The position numbers were made by a program, and so were the translations under genes. Under the pieces are notes generated by a model, which was not told where the DNA came from, did no database searches, and worked only from the letters and a program-made list of their open reading frames with translations. Shown piece by piece: positions 17,551 to 26,646 of a stretch of DNA of 64,000 bases. The DNA comes from Aurantiacibacter atlanticus (GTDB lineage Bacteria > Pseudomonadota > Alphaproteobacteria > Sphingomonadales > Sphingomonadaceae), in the NCBI RefSeq assembly GCF_001077815.2, contig NZ_CP011310.1:1-64000 (forward strand). Direction: 5' to 3'. How positions within the stretch are numbered: the stretch's first letter is position 1; every line of letters begins with the position of its first letter.

Positions 17551-17762
17551 CAGCTTTTCAGCTTTGTCAGCGCACCTTCCTTGTGGGCTGCCACATGATC
17601 GTTCTTGTCGCTTTCGCTCTCGTATTGAGGTTCGTCCTTCGAGGCACGCCGCGTATGGCCCTTATAGTCGAAATCCGAATCGTGAATCTTGGAGATTGTC
17701 CCGCTGACTCTTCCTGCCTCGGAATTCCAGCTGACATGATCTCCGACTGCGTATTTCGCCAT
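17550..17762 (-). CDS. DUF2945/HVA TUDOR-domain small protein
   Basis: A 70-residue protein with the features of DUF2945: MAKYAVGDHVSWNSEAGRV, then GTISKIHDSDFDYKGHTRRA and DEPQYESESDKNDHVAAHK. The SH3-like TUDOR fold suggests nucleic-acid or protein binding; the role is unknown. The start at ATG 17762 is where family homology begins. It is coupled to the DUF488 gene through a TGATG overlap. Confidence 0.85.
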   Translation of the reverse strand: MAKYAVGDHVSWNSEAGRVSGTISKIHDSDFDYKGHTRRASKDEPQYESESDKNDHVAAHKEGALTKLKS

Positions 17763-17879
17763 GATGCGCTCCTGCGTTGGGCCGATGTCGTTCTTCCTAT
17801 CAAACGGGACATAGACAGGAACGTTTCGCAGTGGACTGAAATGGCTTGTTGGCTGGCAGGATCTGGCGACGGGGTATGA

Positions 17880-17909
17880 GCCCGGAACGAAGGGATCCTC
17901 GCTCCGGGC
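17880..17909 (-). terminator. Possible hairpin terminator
   Basis: A perfect 7-bp inverted repeat GCCCGGA/TCCGGGC with a 16-base loop follows the stop of the minus-strand membrane-protein gene. No T-tract follows, so its termination strength is uncertain. Confidence 0.35.
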
Positions 17910-17920
17910 CCTTCTACATA

Positions 17921-18223
17921 TCAACTACCCAGATAACCAATACCGGCGATGATGGCGCACATCGCCGACCAGAACAGCAGCATGAAGACGATGTCGGGCA
18001 TCGCGAACCGATCGAGTTCGTCGCGCTTCAACAAGGCATATTGCTGCGACACCTCGTCATCCATCGAAATCAATCCGACATAGAGCGCGCTTGCCTCCTT
18101 GCGGAACCGCCGCACAAGATCGTCGAGCTGATCAATCGGCAGGTCGGGGTATCGGGCCATTAAGGCCTTGGCGTATGCGCGCCGTTCGTCGCGGATCGCA
18201 CCGCGTTGCATTTCGGTTTCCAT
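17921..18223 (-). CDS. Small tail-anchored membrane protein, hypothetical
   Basis: A 100-residue protein starting at ATG 18223 with AGGA upstream. The N-terminal part is helical and charged (RDERRAYAKALMARYPDLPI, then DQLDDLVRRFRKEASALYVG) and residues about 75-98 form one membrane helix (FMLLFWSAMCAIIAGIGYLG). It would expose its N-terminus to the cytoplasm. No family or function is recognised. Upstream is a gap to the small secreted-protein gene; downstream is a possible hairpin. Confidence 0.6.
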   Translation of the reverse strand: METEMQRGAIRDERRAYAKALMARYPDLPIDQLDDLVRRFRKEASALYVGLISMDDEVSQQYALLKRDELDRFAMPDIVFMLLFWSAMCAIIAGIGYLGS

Positions 18224-18372
18224 TGAATGTCCTGACTGTTGGATGCGGATGAAAGTCCGCCGAAAGTTCCAGAGTGTCAGGAGAATGGAGGGCCGGTCGG
18301 AGGGGGACGCGACCATTTCGCAGGTGCGTCGGCCATCCGGTGGTAGGATTGCCGGACCTCCTCGCTGCGTTC

Positions 18373-18621
18373 CTATGCGTGCGCCTGACGAACCAGGGCC
18401 GGCAGTCCGCACGGTCCGTCGGGTCCATCGGCCGAAGCGCCCAGCTCGGTATCTGCTGAGAGTTCGGCGCCACGCCTGGGACCGGTATCGTAACAGCCGG
18501 TGGTTTGCGATATGGTCCATGCGGTCAAATCCCGCGCGGTGCCACCTCGATCCGCTGGGGCACTCTGCGAGTGCAGAAGGGCTGCAAGAACAGCCGTCAG
18601 GATATGGAAGATCAGTTTCAC
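18373..18621 (-). CDS. Small predicted secreted protein
   Basis: An 82-residue frame starting at GTG 18621, which overlaps the stop of the glutamate synthase-like gene in GTGA. The first 22 residues form a signal peptide (MKLIFHILTAVLAALLHSQS). The mature part contains two cysteines and is rich in Gly, Ala and Asp. The coupling to the upstream stop supports translation; nothing indicates function. Confidence 0.45.
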   Translation of the reverse strand: MKLIFHILTAVLAALLHSQSAPADRGGTARDLTAWTISQTTGCYDTGPRRGAELSADTELGASADGPDGPCGLPALVRQAHA

Positions 18622-20249
18622 GCTGCCAGCTCGAACCGGTCGGCGCGTGCGAGTTTCCAGGCGGCGCTGTAGAAATCCCGTTCATGCGTTCCTGACAGCA
18701 GCTCGCCGTCCTCGAGAAAAATATGAAGCTGCGAGAAGAGCCGGATTTCGGTCAGAGAGACACGTCTTACCAGATGGTGCGGTCCAAGCTCGGATGGGTG
18801 CGAGAGACCGGCAGCAGCAGTCATTTCCGCGAGCGCTCGCAACGTATTGCGATGAAAGCGCCGGACCCGCTCTGCCTTGTCAGGCACGACCAGGGCCCGC
18901 TGGCGCAAGGGGTCCTGCGTGGCAACGCCGACCGGACAGCGGTTGGTATGACAGGAAAGAGACTGGATGCATCCGAGCGCGAACATGAAGCCGCGCCCCG
19001 CATTGGTCCAGTCGGCACCCAGCCCGAGAACCGCGGCGATGTCGAACGCACTGACGATCTTGCCGGCCGCACCAATTTTTATCCGGTCACGAACCCCGGC
19101 ACCCACGAGTGTATTATGAACAAACAGGAGGCTCTCGCGCATCGGCATGCCGAGGTTGTCGGCGAACTCAACCGGGGCCGCCCCGGTTCCGCCTTCTGCG
19201 CCATCGACGACGATGAAGTCGGGAAAGATCCCGGTTTCGCGCATCGCCTTGACCATTCCCATGAACTCCCATGGGTGTCCGACGCACAGCTTGAAACCGA
19301 CTGGCTTGCCTTTCGATAAGGTTCGGAGCTGAGCGAGAAACTGCATCATCTCAAGCGGTGTCGAGAATGCCGAGTGCTCGGCAGGGGAAATGCAATCGAC
19401 GCCTACCGGAATACCGCGTGTAGCAGCGATCTCAGGGCTGACTTTCTCGCCTGGAAGGATGCCGCCGTGACCGGGCTTGGCACCCTGGCTCAGCTTCAGT
19501 TCGATCATCTTGACCTGCGGGTCGGCAGCGTTGTCAGCGAAGCGGACCGGGTCAAAGCGTCCCTCTTCGATTCGGCAGCCGAAGTAACCACTACCAATTT
19601 CCCAGATAAGGTCGCCGCCATTCACACGGTGGTAGGGGCTGATCCCGCCCTCGCCAGTGTCATGCGCAAAATCGCCGAGTTTGGCCCCCTTGTTTAGCGC
19701 TCGAATAGCATTGGCGCTCAAGGAGCCGAAGCTCATCGCGGAGATGTTGAAGATCGAGGCCATGTAGGGGTCGCGCGCGTCGCTTCCTCCGATGGGCACT
19801 CTGAAGCTGTCGGGATCTGCCAACGGCCTGGGCTTGGTGGAATGCGAAATGAATTCGTAGCCGTTCTTGTAGACGTCAGAGAGCGTTCCGAACGGACGGT
19901 CGCTAACCTCGTCCTTTGCGCGAGCATAGACCAGGGAGCGCTGTGCCCTCGAGAAGGGCGTCTGATCGTCATCCCCCTCGATCAAGTATTGGCGGATTTC
20001 CGGTCTTATCTTCTCGAAAGCCCATCGCAGGCGTCCGATGATGGGATAGTTCCGGCGCACCGCATGCCGCGCTTGGATAAGGTCGATGACACCCAAGAGA
20101 CATAGACACGAGAAAATTGCGAGAACTGGCAATGCCCATGCGTCGCTAAGCCTCGTGAGTGCAAACAGGAGGCCAGCCAGGCAGAGGCCGAACACGGTAA
20201 AACGGGAGAAGAACACGGTTGGCTCCGGTCTCGCAAATGATGCGAGCAT
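18618..20249 (-). CDS. FMN-binding glutamate synthase-like membrane protein
   Basis: A 543-residue protein. Two N-terminal membrane helices (FFSRFTVFGLCLAGLLFALT and a second) precede a glutamate synthase central domain: FNISAMSFGSLSANAIRALN, GEGGISPYHR, then LSQGAKPGHGGILPG, VDGAEGGTGAAPVEF and the iron-sulfur cysteine region CIQSLSCHTNRCPVGVATQD. It resembles the GltB FMN/3Fe-4S domain without the amidotransferase part. This stand-alone membrane type is widespread, but its reaction is unproven; an FMN-dependent oxidoreductase role is likely. The next gene overlaps its stop. Confidence 0.85.
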   Translation of the reverse strand: MLASFARPEPTVFFSRFTVFGLCLAGLLFALTRLSDAWALPVLAIFSCLCLLGVIDLIQARHAVRRNYPIIGRLRWAFEKIRPEIRQYLIEGDDDQTPFSRAQRSLVYARAKDEVSDRPFGTLSDVYKNGYEFISHSTKPRPLADPDSFRVPIGGSDARDPYMASIFNISAMSFGSLSANAIRALNKGAKLGDFAHDTGEGGISPYHRVNGGDLIWEIGSGYFGCRIEEGRFDPVRFADNAADPQVKMIELKLSQGAKPGHGGILPGEKVSPEIAATRGIPVGVDCISPAEHSAFSTPLEMMQFLAQLRTLSKGKPVGFKLCVGHPWEFMGMVKAMRETGIFPDFIVVDGAEGGTGAAPVEFADNLGMPMRESLLFVHNTLVGAGVRDRIKIGAAGKIVSAFDIAAVLGLGADWTNAGRGFMFALGCIQSLSCHTNRCPVGVATQDPLRQRALVVPDKAERVRRFHRNTLRALAEMTAAAGLSHPSELGPHHLVRRVSLTEIRLFSQLHIFLEDGELLSGTHERDFYSAAWKLARADRFELAA

Positions 20250-20513
20250 GCCTCGGGCTCGTTATCGCCTTGGGCTTGGAAAACATCGATGCTGGAAGTT
20301 GCAGCGCGGCGCACATCCCTAGAACGCCCGAAGCGCTCTAGGGCTACAGGCGCGCGGTGCTGCTGCCTGCCGGAACCATCACTCCGAGACCATGATCGAC
20401 CCGTGTCATAAAAAGGTAGTGCGATTTCGACATCGTAATTTCAAGTCGCACGGCTTGCAGTTCATCGTGTTTTGAAAATCTTTGTCTGCGGCCTCAGCTA
20501 TGCAGTGGGCATA

Positions 20514-21258
20514 TCACGGCTGATCAATCACTTCGTCGACAACTGGCAGTTTGACGACCAAGGCCCAAGTCGCGGCCCATACGGTTCCGAAGAGCCAGCC
20601 TGCCAAAACATCTGTTGGCCAGTGGACGCCGAGGGCCAGCCGAGAAATTCCGATGGATATTACAGTCAATACGCCTAGCACTGCCGCGAAAACGCGTGTG
20701 CGCAGCGACTTTTCCACCCGAATAAATAATACGGTTATCGTGAGGTAGATAATCGCCGAGTTTGATGCGTGGCCGCTCGGGAAACTCATACTTGTCTCCT
20801 CGACAAGACGTGTAACCACATCGGGTCGCGCGCGGCTGAAAAGATCCTTGAAAAGCACGACAAGCATACTTCCGCTTAATGAAGCGCCCAAAACAACCGC
20901 CGCCATCCGGTAGGATTCTCGCCGCCATGAAGCCTGCCGACGCCACGACAGCAAGAATTAACACTGTCGGGCTACCTAAAGTGGTAACGTCCTTCATAAT
21001 CTGGGTGAGCCAATCGGGCCCCAGCAAGTTGTCGGCATTCGCCGGATCACGAAATCCAAGCAGGACAGCACGATCTATTGCACGGGCGTCTCCCTCGTTG
21101 ATTTCCGACCAGAGCTCGAGAACGAAGAACCCCATGAGAGAGACGCCCAGAATAGCCAGTATATAGCGCCACGGTAGACGATCTTCTGCGATCGTAAGGG
21201 TTCTACGGAGCATATGAGGTAGATTGACGGCATAATCAGTGTTTTTCCGGAGCTTCAT
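20514..21258 (-). pseudogene. PAP2-superfamily phosphatase, frameshifted
   Basis: The 5' part, from ATG 21258, encodes membrane helices up to VVASAGFMAAR. The family continues in another frame with MAAVVLGASLSGSMLVVLFK and the complete phosphatase signature: KDLFSRARP, FPSGHASNSAIIY and SRLALGVHWPTDVLAGW. A single-base change around 20915-20935 would restore one protein of about 245 residues. It is either a recent mutation or a sequence error. The intact enzyme would dephosphorylate undecaprenyl pyrophosphate or other lipid phosphates at the outer face of the inner membrane. Confidence 0.78.
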
Positions 21259-21380
21259 GTCGAATATCTCTTCTGGAATTCACGGCTGCTTTCGACTGGA
21301 ACGCAGCTAGATGCTCTGCCAGTTCTGAGCTTTTCTAACATGCTGCCTTCGACCATTCCGATTGGCACTATGTTATCGGG

Positions 21381-22148
21381 TCATCCTAATTCTTGAATGC
21401 CACCACCCGAAACCGTCAGTATCTCACCACTGATCCAGCTTGCTGCATCGCTGCACAGAAATAGAGCGGCGTTCGCAATGTCTTGCGGTTTTCCCAACCG
21501 GTGGATCGGAGTGTGCGCCAGCATGGCCTCCTCGATCTCGTCGGTCAGCACCGTTTCCAATGCGTGCGTGCGGATGGCACCGGGAGCAATGCCGTTGATC
21601 CGGATATTCCGGGGACCGAGATCGAATGCGATATTCCGTATCAGGTGATTGGTGGCAGCTTTCGATGATGCGTAGGAAGCCATGCGCTCGTTCTTGTTCT
21701 CGCCTGCCATTGAGGTGATTGCTAGCATGGCTCCGCCACCAGATTCCTCGATCACCGGTGCCGCGAGCTGAGCGAGGCGGAAGAGCGAGAAGATGTTGAG
21801 GTCGAAGGCGCGCCGGAAATCGCTCATCGGCATTTCGAACGGTTTCGGTCCGCCGCCACCCGCATTGCTCACAAGCAAGGTCATGCCGCCAAATTCGGCC
21901 TGCGTCGCGTCGACTACGCGCTCAAGGTCCTCCTCACTGGTGACATCACATGCGATGGCCGCGGTGTTCCCACCGGCTTTGGCAATCCTCGCTGCTGCTT
22001 TTTCAGCCGCTGTCAAATCGACATCGCTGACCATGACGGCTGCACCAGCAGAGGCGAATGTATCAGCGATTGCAAAACCGATGCCCGCAGCACTGCCGGT
22101 AACGAGTGCTACGTGGCCATCGAGTCTGAAGGAGTGACTGTCGAACAT
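21381..22148 (-). CDS. hdhA: 7-alpha-hydroxysteroid dehydrogenase-like SDR
   Basis: A 255-residue classical SDR oxidising the 7-alpha hydroxyl of bile acids with NAD(P). The cofactor turn is VTGSAAGIGFA, the NAG motif appears as SNAGGGGPKPFEMPMSDFRR, and the catalytic Ser, Tyr and Lys are in ITSMAGENKN and MASYASSKAA. The C-terminus reads FLCSDAASWISGEILTVSGG. From memory the resemblance to E. coli HdhA runs along the whole length, including the rare GGGGPKPF stretch, so the assignment is stronger than a generic SDR call. The true substrate may be another steroid. It stands alone, with no steroid genes beside it. Confidence 0.82.
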   Translation of the reverse strand: MFDSHSFRLDGHVALVTGSAAGIGFAIADTFASAGAAVMVSDVDLTAAEKAAARIAKAGGNTAAIACDVTSEEDLERVVDATQAEFGGMTLLVSNAGGGGPKPFEMPMSDFRRAFDLNIFSLFRLAQLAAPVIEESGGGAMLAITSMAGENKNERMASYASSKAATNHLIRNIAFDLGPRNIRINGIAPGAIRTHALETVLTDEIEEAMLAHTPIHRLGKPQDIANAALFLCSDAASWISGEILTVSGGGIQELG

Positions 22149-22221
22149 GTTGAAACTTCATCTGAACTGGAGGGAAGACACCGGAGGTGGATAATCGCTG
22201 CGGATTATTGACGAACTGCAA

Positions 22222-22623
22222 TCAGTTGCCCCGGTAAGTCGAATATCCGTATGCACTGAGCAGGACGGGCACGTGATAGTGCCCATCTTGCTCCGTCACG
22301 TTGAACACCACGGTGATGACGGGAAAAAACGTATCAGATTTTCCTGCATAGTATTGGGCAACATCGAAGCTGAGGAGATAGACCCCTGGCGTAAGGTTTT
22401 CCGGATTGCCGAAGTCTTCGGCTCGGCCATTCGATTGTGTCTTGGTCGAGGTCACCGTCTGCCAGAAACCATCGCTCGCTTGCTTAGAAAGGGTGACAGG
22501 CACGTCGGCACCGCCTTTACCTTGCGAGATATTCAGGACATGGGTCGATATCTCTGCGGCGTGGGCCGGTGCGACTGTGAGAATGGAAGCGATCGCTGCG
22601 GATGCGAGAAGTTTCTTCAACAT
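22222..22623 (-). CDS. uraH: Exported hydroxyisourate hydrolase (transthyretin-like)
   Basis: A 133-residue protein. A signal peptide (LLASAAIASILTVAPAHA) precedes a transthyretin-like domain beginning EISTHVLNISQGKGG and ending HYHVPVLLSAYGYSTYRGN. The catalytic His of HVLN, Arg of NGRAEDF and His of HYHVP are present; the closing tetrapeptide is YRGN instead of YRGS. The enzyme hydrolyses 5-hydroxyisourate made by urate oxidation, here in the periplasm. The start at 22623 is preceded by AAGGA. No other purine-catabolism gene is adjacent; the neighbours are exported META/YbaY and MscS proteins. Confidence 0.85.
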   Translation of the reverse strand: MLKKLLASAAIASILTVAPAHAAEISTHVLNISQGKGGADVPVTLSKQASDGFWQTVTSTKTQSNGRAEDFGNPENLTPGVYLLSFDVAQYYAGKSDTFFPVITVVFNVTEQDGHYHVPVLLSAYGYSTYRGN

Positions 22624-22633
22624 CGGATTATCC

Positions 22634-23428
22634 TTAATTGCGGACTGCGACGAGGCGCTGGCCATTGCCGGAGAGGACGAGAAAACCCCCAGCTTCGAGC
22701 GATGCGTTCTCGATCAGAGAAAGGGCATCGAGGAAACGGCGCTCTTGCTGCATCAATCCAGCTTCACAGGCGCGTTTGGTCGCAGCGACATTGCCAACCT
22801 CGAGCGAGTTGCCATCGAGGCCATATGAACTGCTGAAGCGGTTGCAGCTGGTGGAACCATACAAGCGACCATCGGCCGTGAAGGTCATCGTTGGAGCGGA
22901 GATCTGCGCCACGACATCGCCGCCGATCTGGGTTACATGCCATTCGCCGTCCTGCAGGTCAGAAATACCGGCAAGGCCGGGATCGTCTGGCGATGTCATC
23001 GATACCCTTATGTCGCCGATATCGACGGTGTCGCTGCGAAGATCGAGCAGGAAAGGTTCACTGGTGCGGAACAGGATTGTGCCATCGGGCTCGCGGATGA
23101 AGGCCCGCAGGCCGTAGAGCGGCCCGTCGCTCAGATTCAGCTTCGATACGTCGATCGAGAACGGGATCGGCGGCGATGCCTGTCCGATCGTGTTCATCGT
23201 GCGCGAGAGGATGAGCTCCTGGTTGCGACCGAGGGTGATGTCAGAAACAACGATTTCCACCTGCGCTTCGGGGGGCAGCGCGATGCGCTCGCGATAGGAC
23301 AGTGTGCCGGTAATTCTTTCTACCATGGCGACCTCACCGCTTTCTGCAGCGGGCTGAATGGTGGCAAAGGCACTCAAGCTCATGGCGAGGGCAACCGATG
23401 CTAACAGCAAGTTACATTTCACCGTCAT
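22634..23428 (-). CDS. Exported YbaY-like plus META-domain protein
   Basis: A 264-residue exported protein with a signal peptide (LLASVALAMSLSAFA). Residues about 35-140 form a YbaY-type beta-sandwich (GTLSYRERIALPPEAQVEI, FSIDVSKLNLSDGPLYGLRA, RAFIREPDGTILF). Residues about 160-260 form a META/HslJ domain (GEWHVTQIGG, TFTADGRLYGSTSCNRFSSS, RACEAGLMQQERRFLDAL). Such two-domain envelope proteins are linked to stress tolerance, but no reaction is known. Its start overlaps the MscS stop by 17 bases and hydroxyisourate hydrolase follows 10 bases downstream. Confidence 0.82.
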   Translation of the reverse strand: MTVKCNLLLASVALAMSLSAFATIQPAAESGEVAMVERITGTLSYRERIALPPEAQVEIVVSDITLGRNQELILSRTMNTIGQASPPIPFSIDVSKLNLSDGPLYGLRAFIREPDGTILFRTSEPFLLDLRSDTVDIGDIRVSMTSPDDPGLAGISDLQDGEWHVTQIGGDVVAQISAPTMTFTADGRLYGSTSCNRFSSSYGLDGNSLEVGNVAATKRACEAGLMQQERRFLDALSLIENASLEAGGFLVLSGNGQRLVAVRN

Positions 23429-25148
23429 TCTCCTTGTTACCTTCCTGGCTTGGACGGACCATTGGGATCGCCGCCGAGCGGCCGTTGGCCGAGCCGCAAG
23501 CGTCGATGTGAAGCGTGCGAGTGGGGAAGGCGATTTCCACGTCGAGTTCCTTCAGTTTCCGCATCAGCGCGAGGAGCAGATCCTCCTGCATCTCGAGTGA
23601 CTCCGCGAACGATGCAGTCCGAAAATATGCGAAGATCTCGATGTTGAGTGCGCTTTCGCCGAAACCTATGAAGCGTGCGCGAGCATCTTCTTCGAGGACA
23701 TGATCGTTTTCCGCCAGGATTGTCCGGAACGCGGCCAGAACCTCGCTCATCTTCTCGGCATCCGTGTCGTAGCTGACTCCGATCACGTGCTTGAAGAGGA
23801 ACTGGTCGCGAGCGGAAAAATTCTCGATCTTCTCGCCGGCAAGAAATCCGTTGGGGATCGTTACCAGCGTCCGGTTGATCGTGCGCACACGGGTCGAGCG
23901 CATGCCGACATCCTCGACCGTGCCGAACGTATCGCCGATCTGGGCAGCGTCGCCTACCTGCACCGGATGATCTCCGATGATCGTTACAGACCCAACCAGG
24001 TTCTCGATCGTTTTCTGCGCGCCGAGCGCCAAGGCGAGCCCGCCGATGCCGAGAGCAGCGATACCGGTGGTTACGTCGACACCGAATGTATCGAGCACAG
24101 CGATGAAGATCATGACCAGCAATGTGAGCTTGGCGATCCGCCGCAACAGCGTGATGACCGATGCGGCCTGGCGCCGCTCCGCCCTGTTCATTCGTTCGCT
24201 CGCCATCCGCGCGACAGCATCGATCAGCCTGAACAAAAACCAGCCAAGGGAAAGCCAGGCCGCGATACCTGCGCCGCGCAGCAGCTGCTGGCGAGCGATG
24301 ATCGAGACCTCCATGGTGCCTGCAACATAGAAGAAGGCGATTGTCGCCACGTAGAGGGCGAGCGGTGGGAGAGCGGCGTGGATGAGACGAAAGACGGTGC
24401 TGCTGCTGTGTTCGGGAATGACTCGCCGCAGGACCGAGATAATTGCAGCCGCGAGCAGGCGTAGCGCTGCGAAAAGCGCGACCGCTACGCCGATCAACAA
24501 AAGCCAGTCGAGGACTGGCGCGCCGGCGACTTCGATCGCCTTTTCCTCGCTCTGTTCAGCAACTTCAGGCGAAGGCGACCAGTCTTCGAGGGCCGATACT
24601 GTTTCCAGCGAGATTCTCCATTGCAGCAATTTTCCCTCCCCAGCGGCAACGCGCTGCAGGATAATGGGCTGCTCGGAACCTTCGAGCTGGAACGTGCCGA
24701 CTTGCTCCAGGAGGGGATCTAGTCCGTCTTCCAAGTCGCCATCGGGAGCGTTGGAAAGCACGGCAAAGGGTCGAAGCATCCCCCCGCTGTCGAGCGCGAG
24801 TTTCAATTTTCGAGCGAGATCTGCACCTTGAACCAGTCCTTCCGACGCGTCGGTCGCTGGCGAGCCTTCATCGCCTAGGGGCAGCGTGGCCGGATCGGGG
24901 GTGCCGGCGAAATAGCGCGCGGCCCGTTCGTAGTCCTCGGCGGCAAGCGCGTTCAGCAACGCTGTTACGCTGGAGCGCGGTGTTTGCCTTTCGAATGTAT
25001 CTACCAGAGCTTCGGTTGGCGCTGTTTCGGAAGGCTCTGGCGTCGGAAGTTGGGCGTGCGCAACTGTCGCCCCGGTAAGAAGTGCCATGACCGCGACTGC
25101 GTGAACAAATAAACGCCGCAAGATCGAACTGATAGGGTTGGGTTTCAT
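23412..25148 (-). CDS. MscS-family mechanosensitive channel
   Basis: About 578 residues: a signal peptide, a periplasmic domain of about 170 residues, then membrane helices and the MscS core. The pore helix region is GIAALGIGGLALALGAQKTIENLVGSV (in two parts), followed by the beta domain GDAAQIGDTFGTVEDVGMRS and the C-terminal MEIAFPTRTLH-like strand (VEIAFPTRTLHID). It should release osmolytes on hypo-osmotic shock. The ATG at 25148 overlaps the upstream META lipoprotein stop in ATGA. Confidence 0.88.
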   Translation of the reverse strand: MKPNPISSILRRLFVHAVAVMALLTGATVAHAQLPTPEPSETAPTEALVDTFERQTPRSSVTALLNALAAEDYERAARYFAGTPDPATLPLGDEGSPATDASEGLVQGADLARKLKLALDSGGMLRPFAVLSNAPDGDLEDGLDPLLEQVGTFQLEGSEQPIILQRVAAGEGKLLQWRISLETVSALEDWSPSPEVAEQSEEKAIEVAGAPVLDWLLLIGVAVALFAALRLLAAAIISVLRRVIPEHSSSTVFRLIHAALPPLALYVATIAFFYVAGTMEVSIIARQQLLRGAGIAAWLSLGWFLFRLIDAVARMASERMNRAERRQAASVITLLRRIAKLTLLVMIFIAVLDTFGVDVTTGIAALGIGGLALALGAQKTIENLVGSVTIIGDHPVQVGDAAQIGDTFGTVEDVGMRSTRVRTINRTLVTIPNGFLAGEKIENFSARDQFLFKHVIGVSYDTDAEKMSEVLAAFRTILAENDHVLEEDARARFIGFGESALNIEIFAYFRTASFAESLEMQEDLLLALMRKLKELDVEIAFPTRTLHIDACGSANGRSAAIPMVRPSQEGNKENDGEM

Positions 25149-25564
25149 GGTCGTCTTTCGTAGGGTTGCGCCAAAATCCATGGCTGGTTGTCGTCCTGCA
25201 ACACGAGGGCGCCGGTCGGGTCGAAGCGGTAGCTATCGATCGACTCAATGGCTCCTAGAAAGACCCGTTCCTGATACATCAGCGCTTCAGGACAGACTTT
25301 ACGCGTCGTCGTTACGACATTGATCGTCATGGCCGAGCCTTCGACGCGGTATCTACCGATGAGGAGATTGCATCCAGTCGAGCCAGAAAGCTGCCCGTCA
25401 AGTTCCAGGAGCAGTTCCACACGCGAATAATCGATGATCCCGCGCCCGGCGATGTCTTCCACGACCCAGGCTCCGACGAGCGGCTCCGTTGACTTCGGGA
25501 CGCCCGTGCACGCGGGGATACAAAACATGGCTGCGATGCCGACCGTTCTCACAGGCGAGATCAT
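25145..25564 (-). CDS. META-domain lipoprotein
   Basis: A 139-residue protein starting at ATG 25564 with a short lipoprotein-type signal (IAAMFCIPAC). The single META domain shows VGAWVVEDIAGRGIIDYS, LSGSTGCNLLIGRYR and KVCPEALMYQERVFLGAI, with the conserved CN and C..EQ-like positions. It overlaps the DMT transporter stop (ATGA) and the MscS start (ATGA), so at least four genes from 26505 to 22634 form one operon. The biochemical function is unknown. Confidence 0.78.
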   Translation of the reverse strand: MISPVRTVGIAAMFCIPACTGVPKSTEPLVGAWVVEDIAGRGIIDYSRVELLLELDGQLSGSTGCNLLIGRYRVEGSAMTINVVTTTRKVCPEALMYQERVFLGAIESIDSYRFDPTGALVLQDDNQPWILAQPYERRP

Positions 25565-26505
25565 GGCGACGTTTCCGTCATGGACCGATCGGTCGATCGA
25601 ACGGGCGTCCTGACCGGTCTGCGCATGAGAAGCCTGTCGACCAGCCGCGGCAGTGAAGCGATGATTACGCCGGCTAAGATAACGAGCGCGCCGATCACGT
25701 CGGACAGGCCGAAGATTTCGCCCGCCGCATATCCGAACAACCCACCGAAGACTGGTTCGAGCGCGTAAATGATTGCGGCACGCGAGGAATCGACCCGTGC
25801 CTGAGCCCAGCTCATCGCGAACTGGATGTAGGCGGTAGCGATACCATAGCCCACGACCACCCAGAACAATGTCGGCGAAGCAACCGGCATTGGCTCCCCT
25901 GTGGCGAGCGCGAAGGCAGCACACAGCAGCGTGGTGGTGACCATCATCACGAACGCGATCCGCAGAGGATCGGCCCGGCGCACGTAATATCCAAGGATGA
26001 CGACCTCTACCGCGATTGCAACGGCGCCAACGATCGAAAGTGTATCGCCGTAGCTAAGGGTGATGTCGGCTGGCGACAGGCCCGACATGATGGCTACACC
26101 GAGACAGGCAAGGACAACTCCGATCCAGATCCCGGCAGCTGCGCGTTGGCGAAAAAACAGCAGCTGAAGCACAGGAACAAGTGGCACGTAGAGTGCGGAA
26201 AGAAATGCTACGCGCCCAGTGTCCGTGGTTTGCAGCGCATAGGCCTGTGCGCCATATGCGATGCACGCAGTGGCAGCGACGACGATACCGGCAACCATTT
26301 CGGTGGCACCAATTCCGCGGGTCGCACGCGGCAGGACCAGCGCAAAGGCAACGGTTGCCATCAGATAGCGTAGGGCGACAAAGCCGAGCGGCCCTGTAAA
26401 TTCCATGCCGATCTTGGTCGCGAGAAAGCTCGCGCCCCAAAGCACCGATGCAGCAAGCAGAGCGAGCTCGGGAACGATACGACGGGGGATGTGCAGTCGC
26501 TGCAT
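25561..26505 (-). CDS. EamA/DMT-superfamily exporter
   Basis: A 314-residue inner-membrane protein with ten predicted helices in two EamA repeats: LALLAASVLWGASFLATKIG at the start and YALEPVFGGLFGYAAGE in the second, the position of the conserved Glu-Pro. The start at ATG 26505 has AGGAAG upstream. It is divergent from an Lrp/AsnC-type regulator, an arrangement typical of amino-acid exporters, so an amino acid is the probable substrate. First gene of an operon with the META lipoprotein and MscS. Confidence 0.85.
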   Translation of the reverse strand: MQRLHIPRRIVPELALLAASVLWGASFLATKIGMEFTGPLGFVALRYLMATVAFALVLPRATRGIGATEMVAGIVVAATACIAYGAQAYALQTTDTGRVAFLSALYVPLVPVLQLLFFRQRAAAGIWIGVVLACLGVAIMSGLSPADITLSYGDTLSIVGAVAIAVEVVILGYYVRRADPLRIAFVMMVTTTLLCAAFALATGEPMPVASPTLFWVVVGYGIATAYIQFAMSWAQARVDSSRAAIIYALEPVFGGLFGYAAGEIFGLSDVIGALVILAGVIIASLPRLVDRLLMRRPVRTPVRSTDRSMTETSP

Positions 26506-26646
26506 GCCGACTTCCTGTCTCGCTAGCCAAAAAAACGAGCGCCGCAGATCTTGCGGCGCTTCGACTGCAAATATAGAGGCTGGAAAGCCGTATTTCCCTT
26601 CGAAGTTTTTCCCCTGCACAATAGAATCTGCGGAAAGGAGACGAGC

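Noticed and set aside
23700..24464. 254-codon plus-strand frame inside the MscS gene
   Set aside because: Antisense shadow; the MscS pore and beta-domain motifs are unambiguous on the minus strand.
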